Source: Zygnema cylindricum (taxonomy: Eukaryota; Streptophyta; Zygnematophyceae; Zygnematales; Zygnemataceae). Taken from it: a DNA stretch of 27,200 nucleotides. The notes under the pieces were generated by a model. It was not told where the DNA came from. It made no database searches and was given only the letters and a program-made list of their open reading frames with translations. Every line of letters starts with the position of its first letter. Position 1 is the stretch's first letter. This document shows, piece after piece, positions 17,085-26,972 of the stretch. The position numbers and the translations under genes were made by a program. The DNA lies in NCBI GenBank assembly GCA_037447655.1, contig JBBHKE010001199.1:35001-62200 (forward strand), read 5' to 3'.

Positions 17085-17260
17085 AAATCAGCGCCCGTTA
17101 CACGGGCATGTACCCTGTCTAGTTTATCATGCCGGTTTTTCATGCCCGTTACAAAAACGAGCACCCTTACCTTTTCCCTGGATGGTCCGGTACCTTTCAT
17201 ACCCGTTACAAAAACGAGCACCTTTACCTTTTCCCCGGATGGTCCGATACCTTTTCCTGA
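17085..17260. repeat. ~57 bp tandem repeat, 2-3 units
   Basis: Units contain CCCGTTACAAAAACGAGCAC, CTTTACCTTTTCCC and GGATGGTCCG. The two full units start near 17146 and 17203. A partial unit (CCCGTTACACGGGCATG) lies to the left. Confidence 0.85.
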
Positions 17261-17284
17261 AGTCGTTCGTAGAGTCAGTGAGTC

Positions 17285-17530
17285 AGTTAACAGCAACGTT
17301 ACATTGTGCCTGCGGTATAGCGATACGTACTACTAACGGACGGCAACGTTGCATTGTGCCAACGGTACTGCGGTCGCGGCAACGTTACATTGTGTCGGCT
17401 GTACGGCGATCCTTACTACGGATTGACGACAGCGTAACATTGTGCTAGCGGTACGGCAGTCTGTACCGCGACGGACGACAACGGTACATTGTGCTAGCAG
17501 TACGGCAGTCTTTCCGCAGTGCGGCGGTCT
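17285..17530. repeat. Degenerate minisatellite, about five units
   Basis: Units of roughly 42-55 bp share GGCAACGTTACATTGTGC followed by CGGTACGGCAGTC-like sequence. They are well conserved at AACGkTACATTGTG and variable elsewhere. GC content is clearly higher than in the surroundings. Confidence 0.8.
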
Positions 17531-17572
17531 GTCGTGCGGACGGACAGAAAAAACCAAGACAGACACAATGCC

Positions 17573-17580
17573 TATATAAG
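17573..17580 (+). promoter_or_regulatory. TATA-box-like motif after minisatellite
   Basis: TATATAAG in a CCTATATAAGGG context lies about 45 bp after the minisatellite. It matches the plant TATA consensus well. No open reading frame of note follows within 400 bp, so any transcript would be noncoding or the match is chance. Confidence 0.35.
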
Positions 17581-17599
17581 GGTTTCTAGAAAGGCGACT

Positions 17600-18045
17600 G
17601 AAGGTCTAAAATTTATATACTGATAATAGTTGGGTTTTACCGGATAATGAATTCACATCGTCCAATCAACGACAAAAAATCCTTTTGGAGTACGGACAAC
17701 ATAATTACCGTACAGTATCTTCTAAAGCCTCCGGGTTTGAAACAGTGCCTCTGCCTTACCGATTCCGGATCGACAGTCTGACACGATCTCCGTCTGTATA
17801 GATCAATTGAATAACATTTGGACCGTCCAAAATTCACTATTCCGTACTCAAAGAGCGGTACGACGAAAACATGACTTGTTTTTCTTTTCCATGAAAGAAG
17901 AAGGCGAGAGAAGACCATAGATGTCTCATGCGCATACAACCCACGCATGAAACGCCTTAAAAATAACGAATACGCGCACGGAATGAAATTCAAAAGTTTA
18001 TAGAATGCGTTGACCGACTTTGACTTCATACTAGCAGATTTTAGG
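17600..18045. other. No gene seen
   Basis: No recognisable protein, RNA or TIR pair. The minus-strand frame across 17637-18029 resembles no family I know. Confidence 0.45.
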
Positions 18046-18051
18046 GAACAT

Positions 18052-18345
18052 TTTCGTACATTCCGTATATTTTAGTACGACTGCCTTGCAATTTACGTAC
18101 ATCTACGTACAATGTCCATATTTTTCCGTACTTTCAAGGCTATTTATTTTAGGATTTTAATGGTACATTTTTGTACATTCCCTTATGCTTCAGTACAACT
18201 GCGTTACATTGTTTGTACATTTACGTACAGTGGCCATACATTTTTGCCCCTTTTAGGGTTATTTAAGGGGGATTTTAGGGTTTCTACTTTTTAGGGTACA
18301 TTCCCTTATGTTCCCCCATGTTTCAATAGAATTGCCTTAAATTTT
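18052..18345. repeat. ~120 bp tandem repeat, 2-3 diverged units
   Basis: Repeated landmarks are TACGTACA..GTCCATA / TACGTACAGTGGCCATACA, TTTTAGG..TTATTTAAGG-like runs, and TACATTCCCTTATG followed by TTCAGTACAACTGC-like sequence. One unit contains TTTAGGGTTT, the plant telo-box word, once. No gene is visible. Confidence 0.7.
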
Positions 18346-18786
18346 CCGTACTTTTAAGGATTTTAGGCTACACTTTCCGAATAATGTCGTACATTTTGTT
18401 TATTTTCGGTTCCTTTTCAGATTTTGATAAGGATTTATTTTGGTTACACTTTCCGTGTATTTTTTCCATCTTGTTCATTTCCGTACAACAAAAATTGTAC
18501 GAATTTTACGAAAAGTATGAAACAACGAATTAAAGTTGAAATCCGTACGAATTGGACAACTATGGACGAGACTCTCTTGGCGCGCGCATCTTTTTTTTTG
18601 GAAATTTCCGTACATTGCATTCGTACACACTATCTATACATTCCATCCGTATGAAAAGTATACGTATTATACGAAAGATAAAAAAACTAGAAAAAATAAC
18701 GAAATTTTGTAAAAATGCCAAAATCCGTACGAATGAGATATCTATGGAGAAAACAGATCGAAAATAAAAAAAATGGAAAAGAGTTC
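18346..18786. other. AT-rich stretch, no gene seen
   Basis: There are many CCGTAC/GTACGAAT words but no coding or RNA gene signature. The frames here are short and lysine/isoleucine-rich. Confidence 0.45.
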
Positions 18787-18815
18787 ACGCTCCGGGGTTC
18801 GAATCTGGGTCTTCC
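18787..18815 (-). repeat. tRNA-like B-box segment
   Basis: Read on the minus strand: GAAGACCCAGATTCGAACCC then CGGAGCGTG. It is the same family as the segments at 6197, 14511, 22706 and 22791. On its 5' side (minus) AGTTGGGGCGGGGTGGTAG is a poor A-box-like stretch. It is not a full tRNA. Confidence 0.5.
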
Positions 18816-18855
18816 TCTACCACCCCGCCCCAACTGGGCTTGTCGGCCACGGCTA

Positions 18856-19395
18856 CACCGCGCATCGTTATTAGTGTCAAGGTCACTAATTTGGGTTCTT
18901 AAAATTTTGATTTTTTTCCAAAAATAGTATACGTGATTTTAATTTTTCCTTGACGTTAATTGAGGTTCCGTACAAATTAGCGTACAGAACGAAAGTACAT
19001 TAATATGTAAATAGTGTGGTGTACGGTCGATGTCAGACCGTACATAAATGTACCTTTTTAGTTGAAAATTTTACAAAAAATGAATTAAATCGGACGTGTT
19101 CGCATAGGAACGTGCGCTAAAAAAACGGGGTTGGTCTGACATGTAAATAAGTCTGCCATGTACGGATATTTAAATTTCACTACGGTGTACGATTTTTTAT
19201 ATTCTGTACGAATACATATAATAATGTATATAATCGTACAGAAAATTTTCCATTTTTGCTGTTCCAAATTAGCGTTAACACTGAAATTAGAATAAACCTT
19301 TTTTTTTTTTAATTTTCAAATTCTTAATTAGCGTCAATGACGGTATATTTACTTACACACTATTTAAACTTTGACACTAATAACGATGCGCGGTG
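18856..19395. mobile_element. Family A TIR element (540 bp), opposite orientation
   Basis: TIRs CACCGCGCATCGTTATTAGT and the complementary ACTAATAACGATGCGCGGTG match perfectly over about 25 bp and are flanked by TA at 18854-18855 and 19396-19397. Internal blocks appear inverted relative to the 26030 copy: TAAATAGTGTGGTGTACGG, CCGTACATAAATGTACC and TATTTAAATTTC. No transposase. Confidence 0.9.
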
Positions 19396-19397
19396 TA

Positions 19398-19627
19398 GCC
19401 TTGCAATGAGCGACATGCGATCGCTTCCCAACGTTTTTCAGCCACTCACATTTGTCGGACGTCTTCGACGCCAACCAACACATTAATCTGATTGGCCCAC
19501 TTTTCCCCACACCATTAGTGAGGAATGTACATTTCCCATCATAGGGATTACTGCTCACTCAGCAAGCTTTTGCAGCCGGAGCATTCTGGCGGTTAGTGTC
19601 GCCGGCAAGACGGTGTGCTACCACCGA
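19398..19627. other. No gene seen
   Basis: This is unique-looking sequence of more balanced composition. No credible coding frame or known motif. Confidence 0.4.
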
Positions 19628-19826
19628 ACCAAGCGCGCAGATAACTTGTAGGAGAAACTAAGAATATAATTAGGGTTTTGCAAGAGTGTATAGCCCGCTT
19701 ATGATACGCGTATAGTATGCATGTAATGCACCAAGCGTGTGAGTGCTTCATAGCGTAAACTAATAATATAATTAGCCAATTAGGGTTTTGCAAGAGTGTA
19801 TCGCCCGCTTATGATACGCGTATAGA
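19628..19826. repeat. Tandem duplication, period ~102-113 bp
   Basis: ACCAAGCGygy, then AATATAATTAG, then TTAGGGTTTTGCAAGAGTGT and CGCCCGCTTATGATACGCG-type sequence, occur twice in the same order. The second unit has an extra ATTAGCCA. Confidence 0.85.
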
Positions 19827-19927
19827 ACTGCCCTGTTACATTTTTCGATGCCCGAGGCTCCGAACCAATGGACGCAAATCTTGCGGCAGTTGGCAAATCT
19901 AATTTCTTGCTGCCCCTTTGAAAAGTA

Positions 19928-20136
19928 CACTGTGAATCGCTATTAGTTTTTTTAATCTTTTAAAACATGTTTTCTCCGTACACACGTGTCCGATTATGGA
20001 TCTGACGATTGTGATTGAAAGTTATGATTCTCAGCTTCCGATTGCCGGTGTCAAATTGAAAATCGGACAAGTGTGTACGGAGAAAAGATGTTTTGAGTGG
20101 CGAGAAAATTATTAACCCTAATAGCGAAACACAATG
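19928..20136. mobile_element. Family B MITE (209 bp), inverted copy
   Basis: The ends CACTGTGAATCGCTATTAG and CTAATAGCGAAACACAATG are flanked by TA at 19926-19927 and 20137-20138. The interior is the reverse complement of the 13478-13701 copy (GTGTCCGATTATGGATCTGA, then TCTCAGCTTCCGATTG). Confidence 0.8.
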
Positions 20137-20188
20137 TAATAACTAATAAGAACATATTTTGTCGAAGTTACATCCGGTCCGTGGGGAA

Positions 20189-20286
20189 AGACGAAAAACA
20201 AAAGACGAAAAATAAAAGACGAAAAATAAAAGACGAAAAATAAAAGACGAAAAATAAAAGACGAAAAATAAAAGACGAAAAATAAG
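20189..20286. repeat. 14 bp microsatellite, seven units
   Basis: AGACGAAAAATAAA is repeated seven times. The first unit has C for T, and the last ends in AAG. Confidence 0.95.
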
Positions 20287-20367
20287 GACAACAGGCGAAG
20301 GATTTTCTTCTGGTAAGTGAGACTTCTTTGTCCAATGGAGTGAATAATGTTTCAAGAATTGTATCTA

Positions 20368-20538
20368 AAGTCTACCACATCTTTTTTCCGTACACATTTC
20401 TCTAATTTTCAATTTAAGACCGCCGTTCGGAAGCTGAGAATATTGCCTTTCAATCGCAACCGTCAGATCCACAATCCGACAAGTGTGTACGGAGAAAAGA
20501 TGTTTTAAGAGACGAAAAAAACATTAACGATAATAGCG
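20368..20538. mobile_element. Family B element, truncated
   Basis: It contains TTTCTCTAATTTTCAATTTA, GGAAGCTGAGAATATTGCC and CCACAATCCGACAAGTGTGT in the order of the 13478 copy. The outer left terminus is missing. The right side ends ACGATAATAGC and runs straight into GTGTTGTGTATCGG, the terminus of family C. Confidence 0.65.
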
Positions 20539-20582
20539 TGTTGTGTATCGGCAGGGTTTAACATCTGCTGTCGTAAGGGTTA

Positions 20583-20767
<185 letters not shown>

Positions 20768-20869
20768 TCTTTCAATTCATACCGCAAGATAAACTTAACA
20801 AATGGTACAAAATCTGGTATAATCTGCGACTCCAAAATCTCATTATCCAAGTCCAATAGTTAAAAGGAG

Positions 20870-21240
20870 CAGCAATTGAAGTTCTACTACTACGACATAA
20901 AATAGCCATTGACGGATTATTTCTATTGACAATTATTGATGCACAATTTCTTCCTTTTGAATCCAAAAAAAAAGACAAAAAACAAAAAAATGCTTTTCAA
21001 TTTCAATTTCACCAGGCCAAGAGCACAAAACACAAATAAGATGACCGTTATAATGAGTGAAAAAAATCTTATTTGAACTGTCTTTTGTAATGGTACTCGA
21101 TTACAACATTGTATGCGTCTCTTATGCAAAAAAATACTTTTAGCTCTAATAGTATCCATCTCCATTAATAATAAAGACTAAGAGACGATGCATAACGGGC
21201 GGAAATTTTACACCTAAGAGACAACATAGAAAAGAACAGG
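20870..21240. other. No gene seen
   Basis: AT-rich sequence without a coding frame, RNA motif or repeat structure that I can support. Confidence 0.45.
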
Positions 21241-21289
21241 TGGCCCAAATACCTCATGTGTTTCATTTTTTACTGCTATATTTCGCAAC

Positions 21290-21420
21290 CTCCCTCCTTC
21301 TCTCCCTCTCTCCCTCTCCCTCTCTCCCTCGCCCCCTCTCCCTCCCTTTCCCTCTCCCCCCCCCCCCTCTCTCACTCTCTCTCTCCCTCCCTCTCTCCCT
21401 CCCTCTCTCCCTCTCTCGCA
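21290..21420. repeat. (CCCTCT)n pyrimidine tract
   Basis: Almost pure C and T with CCCTCTCT units and an 11-base C run near 21357. Low complexity; not coding. Confidence 0.95.
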
Positions 21421-21639
21421 ACCTCAATAAGTCACACAGTTACTTTTTCAAGGAAGTTGAACTTGTATGGAAGGGCAAACCCTCTCACTCTCCCTCTCTT
21501 TCCCTCCCCCCCAGACCCAATGGTAGGGTCTCCCTCCTTATTTTAACTTGATGTTGGTTTCGATAGAAGTCACGTCACAAAAACTATGGTCAAGATGAGG
21601 GAGGAGTGACAATAAAATGTCCTCAGATCCAATATAGCC

Positions 21640-22172
21640 TCCCTCTCCCACTCGCTCCCTCACCTCCCTCCCTCCCCTCCCTTTTCGTCTGGCCCTCTTC
21701 CTCACCCTCTCCCTCTCGCTCTCGTCCTCTCACTCTCCCTCTCTCCCTCTCTCTCCCTCCTTCCTCTTTCCCTCTCCCCTCTCCCCTTTCCCTTTTCTCT
21801 CTAGCCCTCTTCCTTTCCTTCTCCCGCCTAATTTGGCCCTCTAACTCTCCCTCTCTCCCGTTTGCTTCCCTCTCCATCTCCCTTCTCCCCTTTCCACTTT
21901 CCTTTGGCCTATCCCTTTCCATTTCCCTCTCATTCTTGCCCTCTCACACTCCCTCTCCCCCCTCTCTTTGCTCCCTCCCTCTCCCCTGTTCCCTTTCCCC
22001 TTTCCTTCGTCCTCTCCAATTCCATCTTTCTCCCCCTCTCGCCCTCTCACTCTCCCTCTCTCCCCCCTGTTTTGTCTGTCCCGCTCTCCCCTTTCCCCTT
22101 TCTTGCTCGCCCTCTTCCTCTCCCTCTCCCTCTCCTTCCCGCTCTCGCTCCCTCACTCTCCCTCGAAGGCAA
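21640..22172. repeat. Long polypyrimidine tract
   Basis: About 530 bp of CCCTCTCCCT-type sequence with occasional TTTGGCC/TTTCGTC interruptions spaced roughly 100 bp apart. Several Pro/Ser/Leu-rich and Arg/Glu-rich frames result, on opposite strands, and are compositional. Mirror-symmetric polypyrimidine DNA can form triplexes in principle. Confidence 0.95.
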
Positions 22173-22189
22173 TGGTCAACCAACAACAA

Positions 22190-22660
22190 AAAATTCCCAA
22201 CCATAAGTTACAGACAACAACATTTTTATAAAAAAATGAAGTATGGTAAAAATAACCAAAATCCAGAACTGAGAACAACTTAGGCAATCTAAATCAGTAT
22301 TTAACACAAGGAACTGTAAAAAAACACATGCTCGAATTTACTTAAGGATAAACACACGAAATAATTAATATACTTTGTGATCCCTAAACACAAACGGCAA
22401 TAGTATGTGACAACAACATCGAAAAATGCTACTCTCAAATGAGAAGCTCTAATAATATTATTAATAATAAATGCGTTGTCATCTAATGAAATTACCCGAA
22501 ATAGCATAAGAGGGTAATGCAAAAGCGCCAAAAAAACCCTTAAAAACCAAAAATGGTATACTTTCATTAACAGATTCCTATCCCATAAAAATGGTCAAAT
22601 TCACTTTTAGGGTTTTTTAGGGAAAGATAAAAAAAATTGGACCTAGCGCCAAATTCTCAT
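22190..22660. other. No gene seen
   Basis: AT-rich. A weak inverted pair (AAAAAAACCCTTAAAA at about 22532 against TTTTAGGGTTTTTTAGGG at 22604) is visible. No coding evidence. Confidence 0.4.
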
Positions 22661-22663
22661 TGG

Positions 22664-22820
22664 CTGGCGTGTAACAGCCAACAATCCAATTGAGGAGGAG
22701 TCAACAGATGAAGACTTGGGTTCGAACCCCAGAGGGGCACTTTTTCATTCAGCATTTTGCGATTTTTGGAGCAGGATCGAGAAGATGAAGACCTGGGTTC
22801 AAACCCGAGAGCGCGCACTT
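22664..22820 (+). repeat. Two tandem tRNA-like B-box segments
   Basis: GATGAAGACTTGGGTTCGAA at 22707 and GATGAAGACCTGGGTTCAAA at 22794 are followed by CCCC..GAGGGGCAC and CCCGAGAGCGCGCAC respectively. The first folds as a T-arm around GGGTTCGAACCC. Upstream GGCTGGCGTGTAACAGCCAA is also present, in variant form, upstream of the 6197 copy. Confidence 0.6.
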
Positions 22821-23534
22821 CTTTGTTCATTATTTATTTTGAATTTTGGAGCTGAATGGGGAGGTGGAAGTCCTAGGTTCTCGATTCTAGGGTTCGAATT
22901 CTAAGGAGTACACTTTTCCAAAAAGTCGCCACAGAATTAGTGTTATTTAACTCTAATAACGATGGTCGGTGCTGTAATACTAACTAACTACTAATTGTTA
23001 GTAAAAAAAAAAAAAAACCGGGCGGACTTCGTTAAAAAGCGCGAGGGAACAAAAGAAAGTAGCATTAGTGATGAAACCTAAGAAATGGATATTAATAAAA
23101 ATTTATCAACTCTATTAACAACGAGGGTGGAGTGACGACCACTCACAAAGTTGGTGAAGTGGGAAGAAAAAGAATATTCTATTTATGACATCATCATTTG
23201 TGAAAGAATTAAGACCAGTTTCATCAAACAACAAAAAAAGCAGCAAATTCAGAGGAAAATTCCTACCAACATTGAGGTAAACCTTGAAAAAGATAAATAT
23301 AAAATTACAAAGAAATTAATACATAAATCCCTCTCTCTCTCTCGCTTCCCCTCACTCCCTCTCCCAATCTCCTCTCCTTCTCCCCTCCTCTCTTCCCACA
23401 ATCCACAAAATTGGTGTGGACCATGGAAATAATCACCCAAAAACAAGAAAAAATAATAATTAACTAATATAAAAAAAATCGGAGTCTCGCTGAAGTATTC
23501 TAACCCAATAAAAATACAAAAAAGATGGGTCTTT
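22816..23534 (+). repeat. Dispersed repeat D, copy 2
   Basis: Colinear with 12033-12675 and similar throughout. The difference is a 62 bp insertion at 23003-23064 plus small indels. It is preceded directly by a B-box segment, whereas copy 1 is separated from its own by the LTR retrotransposon. Confidence 0.85.
23003..23064 (-). mobile_element. 62 bp insertion with homopolymer tail
   Basis: It is absent from the aligned position in repeat D copy 1 (about 12220). On the minus strand it starts TGCTACTTTC, continues TTCCCTCGCGC and ACGAAGTCCGCCCGG, and ends in a run of 15 T. TTAGT lies on both sides (22998-23002 and 23065-23069), although the copy 1 site does not fit a clean duplication. A T-tailed, 5'-truncated retroposed RNA is plausible; some plant SINEs have T tails. 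Confidence 0.5.
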
Positions 23535-23775
23535 GGTTTTGAATCTCGCTGTTGCTTTCTTGTTTTTTCTCGATTTTTATTTCTATTTCAAAATTTAAAA
23601 ATAAAATAACATGTAATATAACTTTTATTTCCCATTCAACATTGTCAGTTTATCAATCAACACTAACTTGAATTTTCAAGTTTTTAAAGGTTTCTCACAA
23701 ACTAATTACAGTAATTTTACAAAATTTCCGTTAACTTTTACGGAATTTCAAAACCCCAGGAAATAAATAACTAAA
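23535..23775. other. No gene seen
   Basis: AT-rich spacer without coding or repeat evidence. Confidence 0.4.
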
Positions 23776-24112
23776 TTTGACCTTTTTCTCCTCATTTCTC
23801 CACTCTCCCTCCCTCCTCTCTCCTCCCTTCCTCCCCCTCTCTCCCCACTCCCTCTACCCCTCCATAATGTCTCCCTCTCCCCCTCCCTCCTCCCTCCCTT
23901 CCTCCATCCATCCATCCCTCCCTTTCTCTCCCTCTCCTCCCTCCTTCTCTCCCACCCTCTACCCCTCCTTCAAATCCGTAATCCTCGCATTTATCGATTT
24001 TGTCAAGCGCAATCCTCTCTCCGCTATCTCACTCCCTCCCTCCCTCCCTCCTTCCCTCCCTCTTTCCCTCCCTCCTTCCCTCCCTCCCTCCCTCCCTCCC
24101 TCCTCTCCCTCC
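23776..24112. repeat. CT-rich tract ending in (CCCT)n
   Basis: CTCCCTCC-type sequence is broken by a short unique part near 23972-24020, then becomes a clean CCCT/CCTT microsatellite running into the gap. Confidence 0.95.
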
Positions 24113-24122
24113 NNNNNNNNNN
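24113..24122. other. Assembly gap (10 N)
   Basis: Ten N at the end of the (CCCT)n tract. The true gap size is unknown. Confidence 1.
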
Positions 24123-24261
24123 TTGTTTTCAATGGCTTTTATCGCACTGCTCCCTTACAATGCTTTAAAACAAAAATAAAAGCCAACATAAAACCTTTGG
24201 CGAACAGTACACGTTTATAATTCTAAAAAGCAACCAAAAGGTAGTACTGTACATCCAATTA

Positions 24262-24660
24262 GTAGGTTGCACAGTGATAAAAAAAAGGACATAGACGGTT
24301 GGGTGGAGGAACTCCACCCAACTGTCAATGTCTTTTTTACTTCGCTTGAGGAGTGTCTACTTGTAGGCTGCCGTTCATAACGGAGGTTCTGGAAGCCTCT
24401 CATAACTGTTTTAAGATATATTACATCAAAAAACAAATTTTGTATCTACAGAGTACGCGTATTTTGCGTGCGTACTTTGCGGATTTTTTATTGCTAATAC
24501 GCGTACAATACTCTCCGAAGGTCTTGGAGGCAATACTTGCCGTCGGATGTTCATCTGTGAGGAGTTCGCTTCATTTTTTCTGTAACTGTCAACCCACCTC
24601 AAGGAGGTGGGTTGGCAGATACAGGAAAAAAAATAGTGACACGTTGGATGATTAACCTAC
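24262..24660. mobile_element. 399 bp foldback with a hairpin in each arm
   Basis: Outer ends GTAGGTT and AACCTAC are inverted, as are long inner stretches: TTCGCTTGAGGAGTGTCTAC against AGTTCGCTTC-side complements, and GGAGGTTCTGGAAGCCTCTC against its partner GTCTTGGAGGC. Within the left arm GGTTGGGTGG-AGGAACT-CCACCCAAC (24301-24327) is itself a near-perfect hairpin; within the right arm CAACCCACC-TCAAGGA-GGTGGGTTG (24590-24614) is another. The whole could extrude as a branched cruciform. No ORF, and no target duplication is clear. Confidence 0.75.
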
Positions 24661-25041
24661 ATGTCATGATGGAAAACCAACGAAAAATCTTAATATTTGC
24701 ACATGACAAGCGGTTTCCAAAATACAACCGAAAATAAAAACAAAATTTCGTAACATTCCCTCGTCACGCTATTTTTGGTAACTTTTGTTCGTCACACTAT
24801 TTCTCTCAAAGGACTTTCGTTATGTTCGAAAACTCAAACCCTAAAAAATGACCTGGCGTACTGACTGGCGTCTGCAAAAAGTATAAAAGTTTTGTCGTTT
24901 GATTACTTCGTACGCAGGTACATGGTACGCAAGTCAAGATTTGAAGTTAATTTTGTCGGTGCTAAAAATCTGAAAGATATTCAATATCGGATCATAGCTT
25001 GCATGGCGCCAGTCAATTTAGAACACGTGGCTTACAGACTC
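24661..25041. other. No gene seen
   Basis: AT-rich sequence with no coding, RNA or TIR evidence I can support. Confidence 0.4.
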
Positions 25042-25952
25042 TCGTGATGGAACTTCGACTCGGGATGAATCTCCATCATACGAAAAGTGGGGTTGTTTAC
25101 TTGAAAAAGTGCATTTTCGTACAGATCCAGCTCATTGCCATACAGGATCGTACTATTTTTTTTTTTTTTTTATAAAACATGATTACTGGAGATTCGTTAA
25201 GATTCTCCAAACTTTTGGGCGACAATGTCGACCGTCCGATTATGAGTTTTCGAAGCAAAAGGTCACTTGTCCAGTGATCGGGTAATGTCCTCAAGGAGGA
25301 CACTAGCCAATCACCGGACGTGTAAAACGTTTACGCATGGAAAGGTCACATACGAGCCGCGCGCCATCGGACATCTGCCACGCGCCTTCGGGCAGGCGAG
25401 AATCAGATCCGACGAAAAGCGTCACAAAAGGTTTGTTGAAGAATGTGCCGTGACGCCACCACCACCATCTATCGTCATCCGAAATTTGCTGCGCCTGCTT
25501 TTTTCAAATTTACGATTTGGTTTTGATACAACGACAAAACAGGAACGTACAAACTGTACATTCTCGTCATTCTATTTTGCGGATGATTGTACGGATAGTT
25601 TAGACATTTTGTTTTGAATCTTTAACGACTCGCCGTCATAATAGGAATCTACGTACATCCAATCAATGAAAGCACGTACGCAATAGATTCCATTGCTGAC
25701 ACGACTTGATGGAGAAGTGAACGAAAATGACTACCAGTAAACGTATTTGTACGATTACTGTCGGCGCTTGATGGAGAAGTGGCCTCAATCGACCCGGTTT
25801 GTAGAGTTTGCCGTACAATTACAAAAACGTATGATGGAACTTCACCCTTAGATTGAGAACAAGGACGCTGCGTGTTTGTTTCCCATATCAATCATTGTAC
25901 CTCCTAAAGAGAAGAGTCTTTGTTACATAATGTGTGATGGAAAAACCATCAC
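25042..25952. mobile_element. Possible second foldback-type element
   Basis: Hairpins with a TGATGG stem lie at both ends: TGATGGA/TCCATCA around 25046-25076, and TGTGATGG-AAAAA-CCATCACA at 25932-25952. A 51 bp hairpin (25269-25319) lies inside. CTTGATGGAGAAGTG is directly repeated at about 25705 and 25768. Arm-to-arm complementarity is weak by eye, so this grouping is tentative. Frames within it (for example 25267-25617) match nothing known. Confidence 0.35.
25269..25319. repeat. 51 bp imperfect hairpin
   Basis: GTCCAGTGATCGGGTAATGT pairs with the complementary right side ending CAATCACCGGAC, with CCTCAAGGAGG at the centre. The same 11-base centre lies in the right-arm hairpin of the 24262-24660 foldback (near 24597), suggesting a shared family. 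Confidence 0.8.
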
Positions 25953-26029
25953 ATGAAAGAAACAGGGAACCCTCTTAATTGCACATCTTAAAAGAATCGA
26001 AACAACCAATATCAGTCTTGGATAAGGTA

Positions 26030-26562
26030 CACCCGGAATCGATATTAGTGTGAAAGTTTAAATAGTGTTGAAGAAAATTTACCATAATTGATACTAATTA
26101 AGAATTTGTTTTTTTTTTTAAAGTGTATTCTAATTTCGGTATTATGCTAATTCGGGAACAGCAAAATGGGAATATTCGTCGTACGATTCTATACATTAAA
26201 ATATGTATCCGTACAAAATATTAGATATCGTACGCAGTCGTGAAATTTAAATATCCGTACATATCAGACTAATTTACGTGTCAAACTAATCTCGTTTTTT
26301 GAGCGCGCGTTCCTATGCGTGTGCGTCTGATTTAATTCATTTTTTTTTAATTTTCACTTGAAAAGGTACATTTATGTACGGTTTGACATCGATGTACACC
26401 ACACTATTTAGATATTATTGTACTTTCGTTTTTTACGCTATTTTGTACGGTACCTTAATAAACGTCAAGGAAAAATTAATATCATATATCCTATTTGAGG
26501 AAAAAAATCTAAATTTAAAAAACCCAAATTAGTGACTTTGGCACTAATAACGATTCGCGGTG
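26030..26562. mobile_element. Family A TIR element (533 bp), reference copy
   Basis: The ends CACCCGGAATCGATATTAGTG and CACTAATAACGATTCGCGGTG are flanked by TA at 26028-26029 and 26563-26564. It is uninterrupted and aligns along its length with the copies at 14688-17030 and, inverted, 18856-19395. It therefore serves as the empty site for the nested 1.8 kb insertion. No coding capacity. Confidence 0.9.
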
Positions 26563-26564
26563 TA

Positions 26565-26970
26565 CTGGTTTGAAATACAAATTTATCCTTGGAGGTACTT
26601 TGTATCTTTCTTTAATCCGTACTAGGGTTCCAGGAATGGCTTCAGGGTCGACACATTTTAGGGCAAGGAAATGCAATTCTACTATAAACCCAATTTGACA
26701 TACCGATCAAATAAATTCTCCAATTTAAGAATTTTGAATGATGAGACAACTTCAAGTACTTCCCTACAAAAGGTCCAGAAATTGAACGAATGGAGCCCTT
26801 ACAAGAAGTGCGGTCCATGAAGTTTCCTCACTAAGGTAAAAAAAAAATTTGTCGTCATTCATAGATGACATGATAGCTTGAAAGTTGATTTTACAATGTT
26901 TAGAACTACAATACTATCTCACATTTACCAAAATAGACAAAGGACCTTAGTCTCGTGAGGGTGATCACTA
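26565..26970. other. No gene seen
   Basis: AT-rich spacer without coding frame, RNA signature or repeat I can support. Confidence 0.4.
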
Positions 26971-26972
26971 TA

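Noticed and set aside
20185-20290. CRISPR-like array
   Set aside because: The units are a contiguous 14 bp microsatellite without spacers, in eukaryotic DNA.
21240-22283. Pro/Ser/Leu-rich plus frames and Arg/Glu-rich minus frames
   Set aside because: Pure polypyrimidine composition explains them; every frame is open there.
25267-25617. 116-residue plus-strand frame as a gene
   Set aside because: It begins inside a hairpin (25269-25319) and has no recognised motif; composition gives no support.
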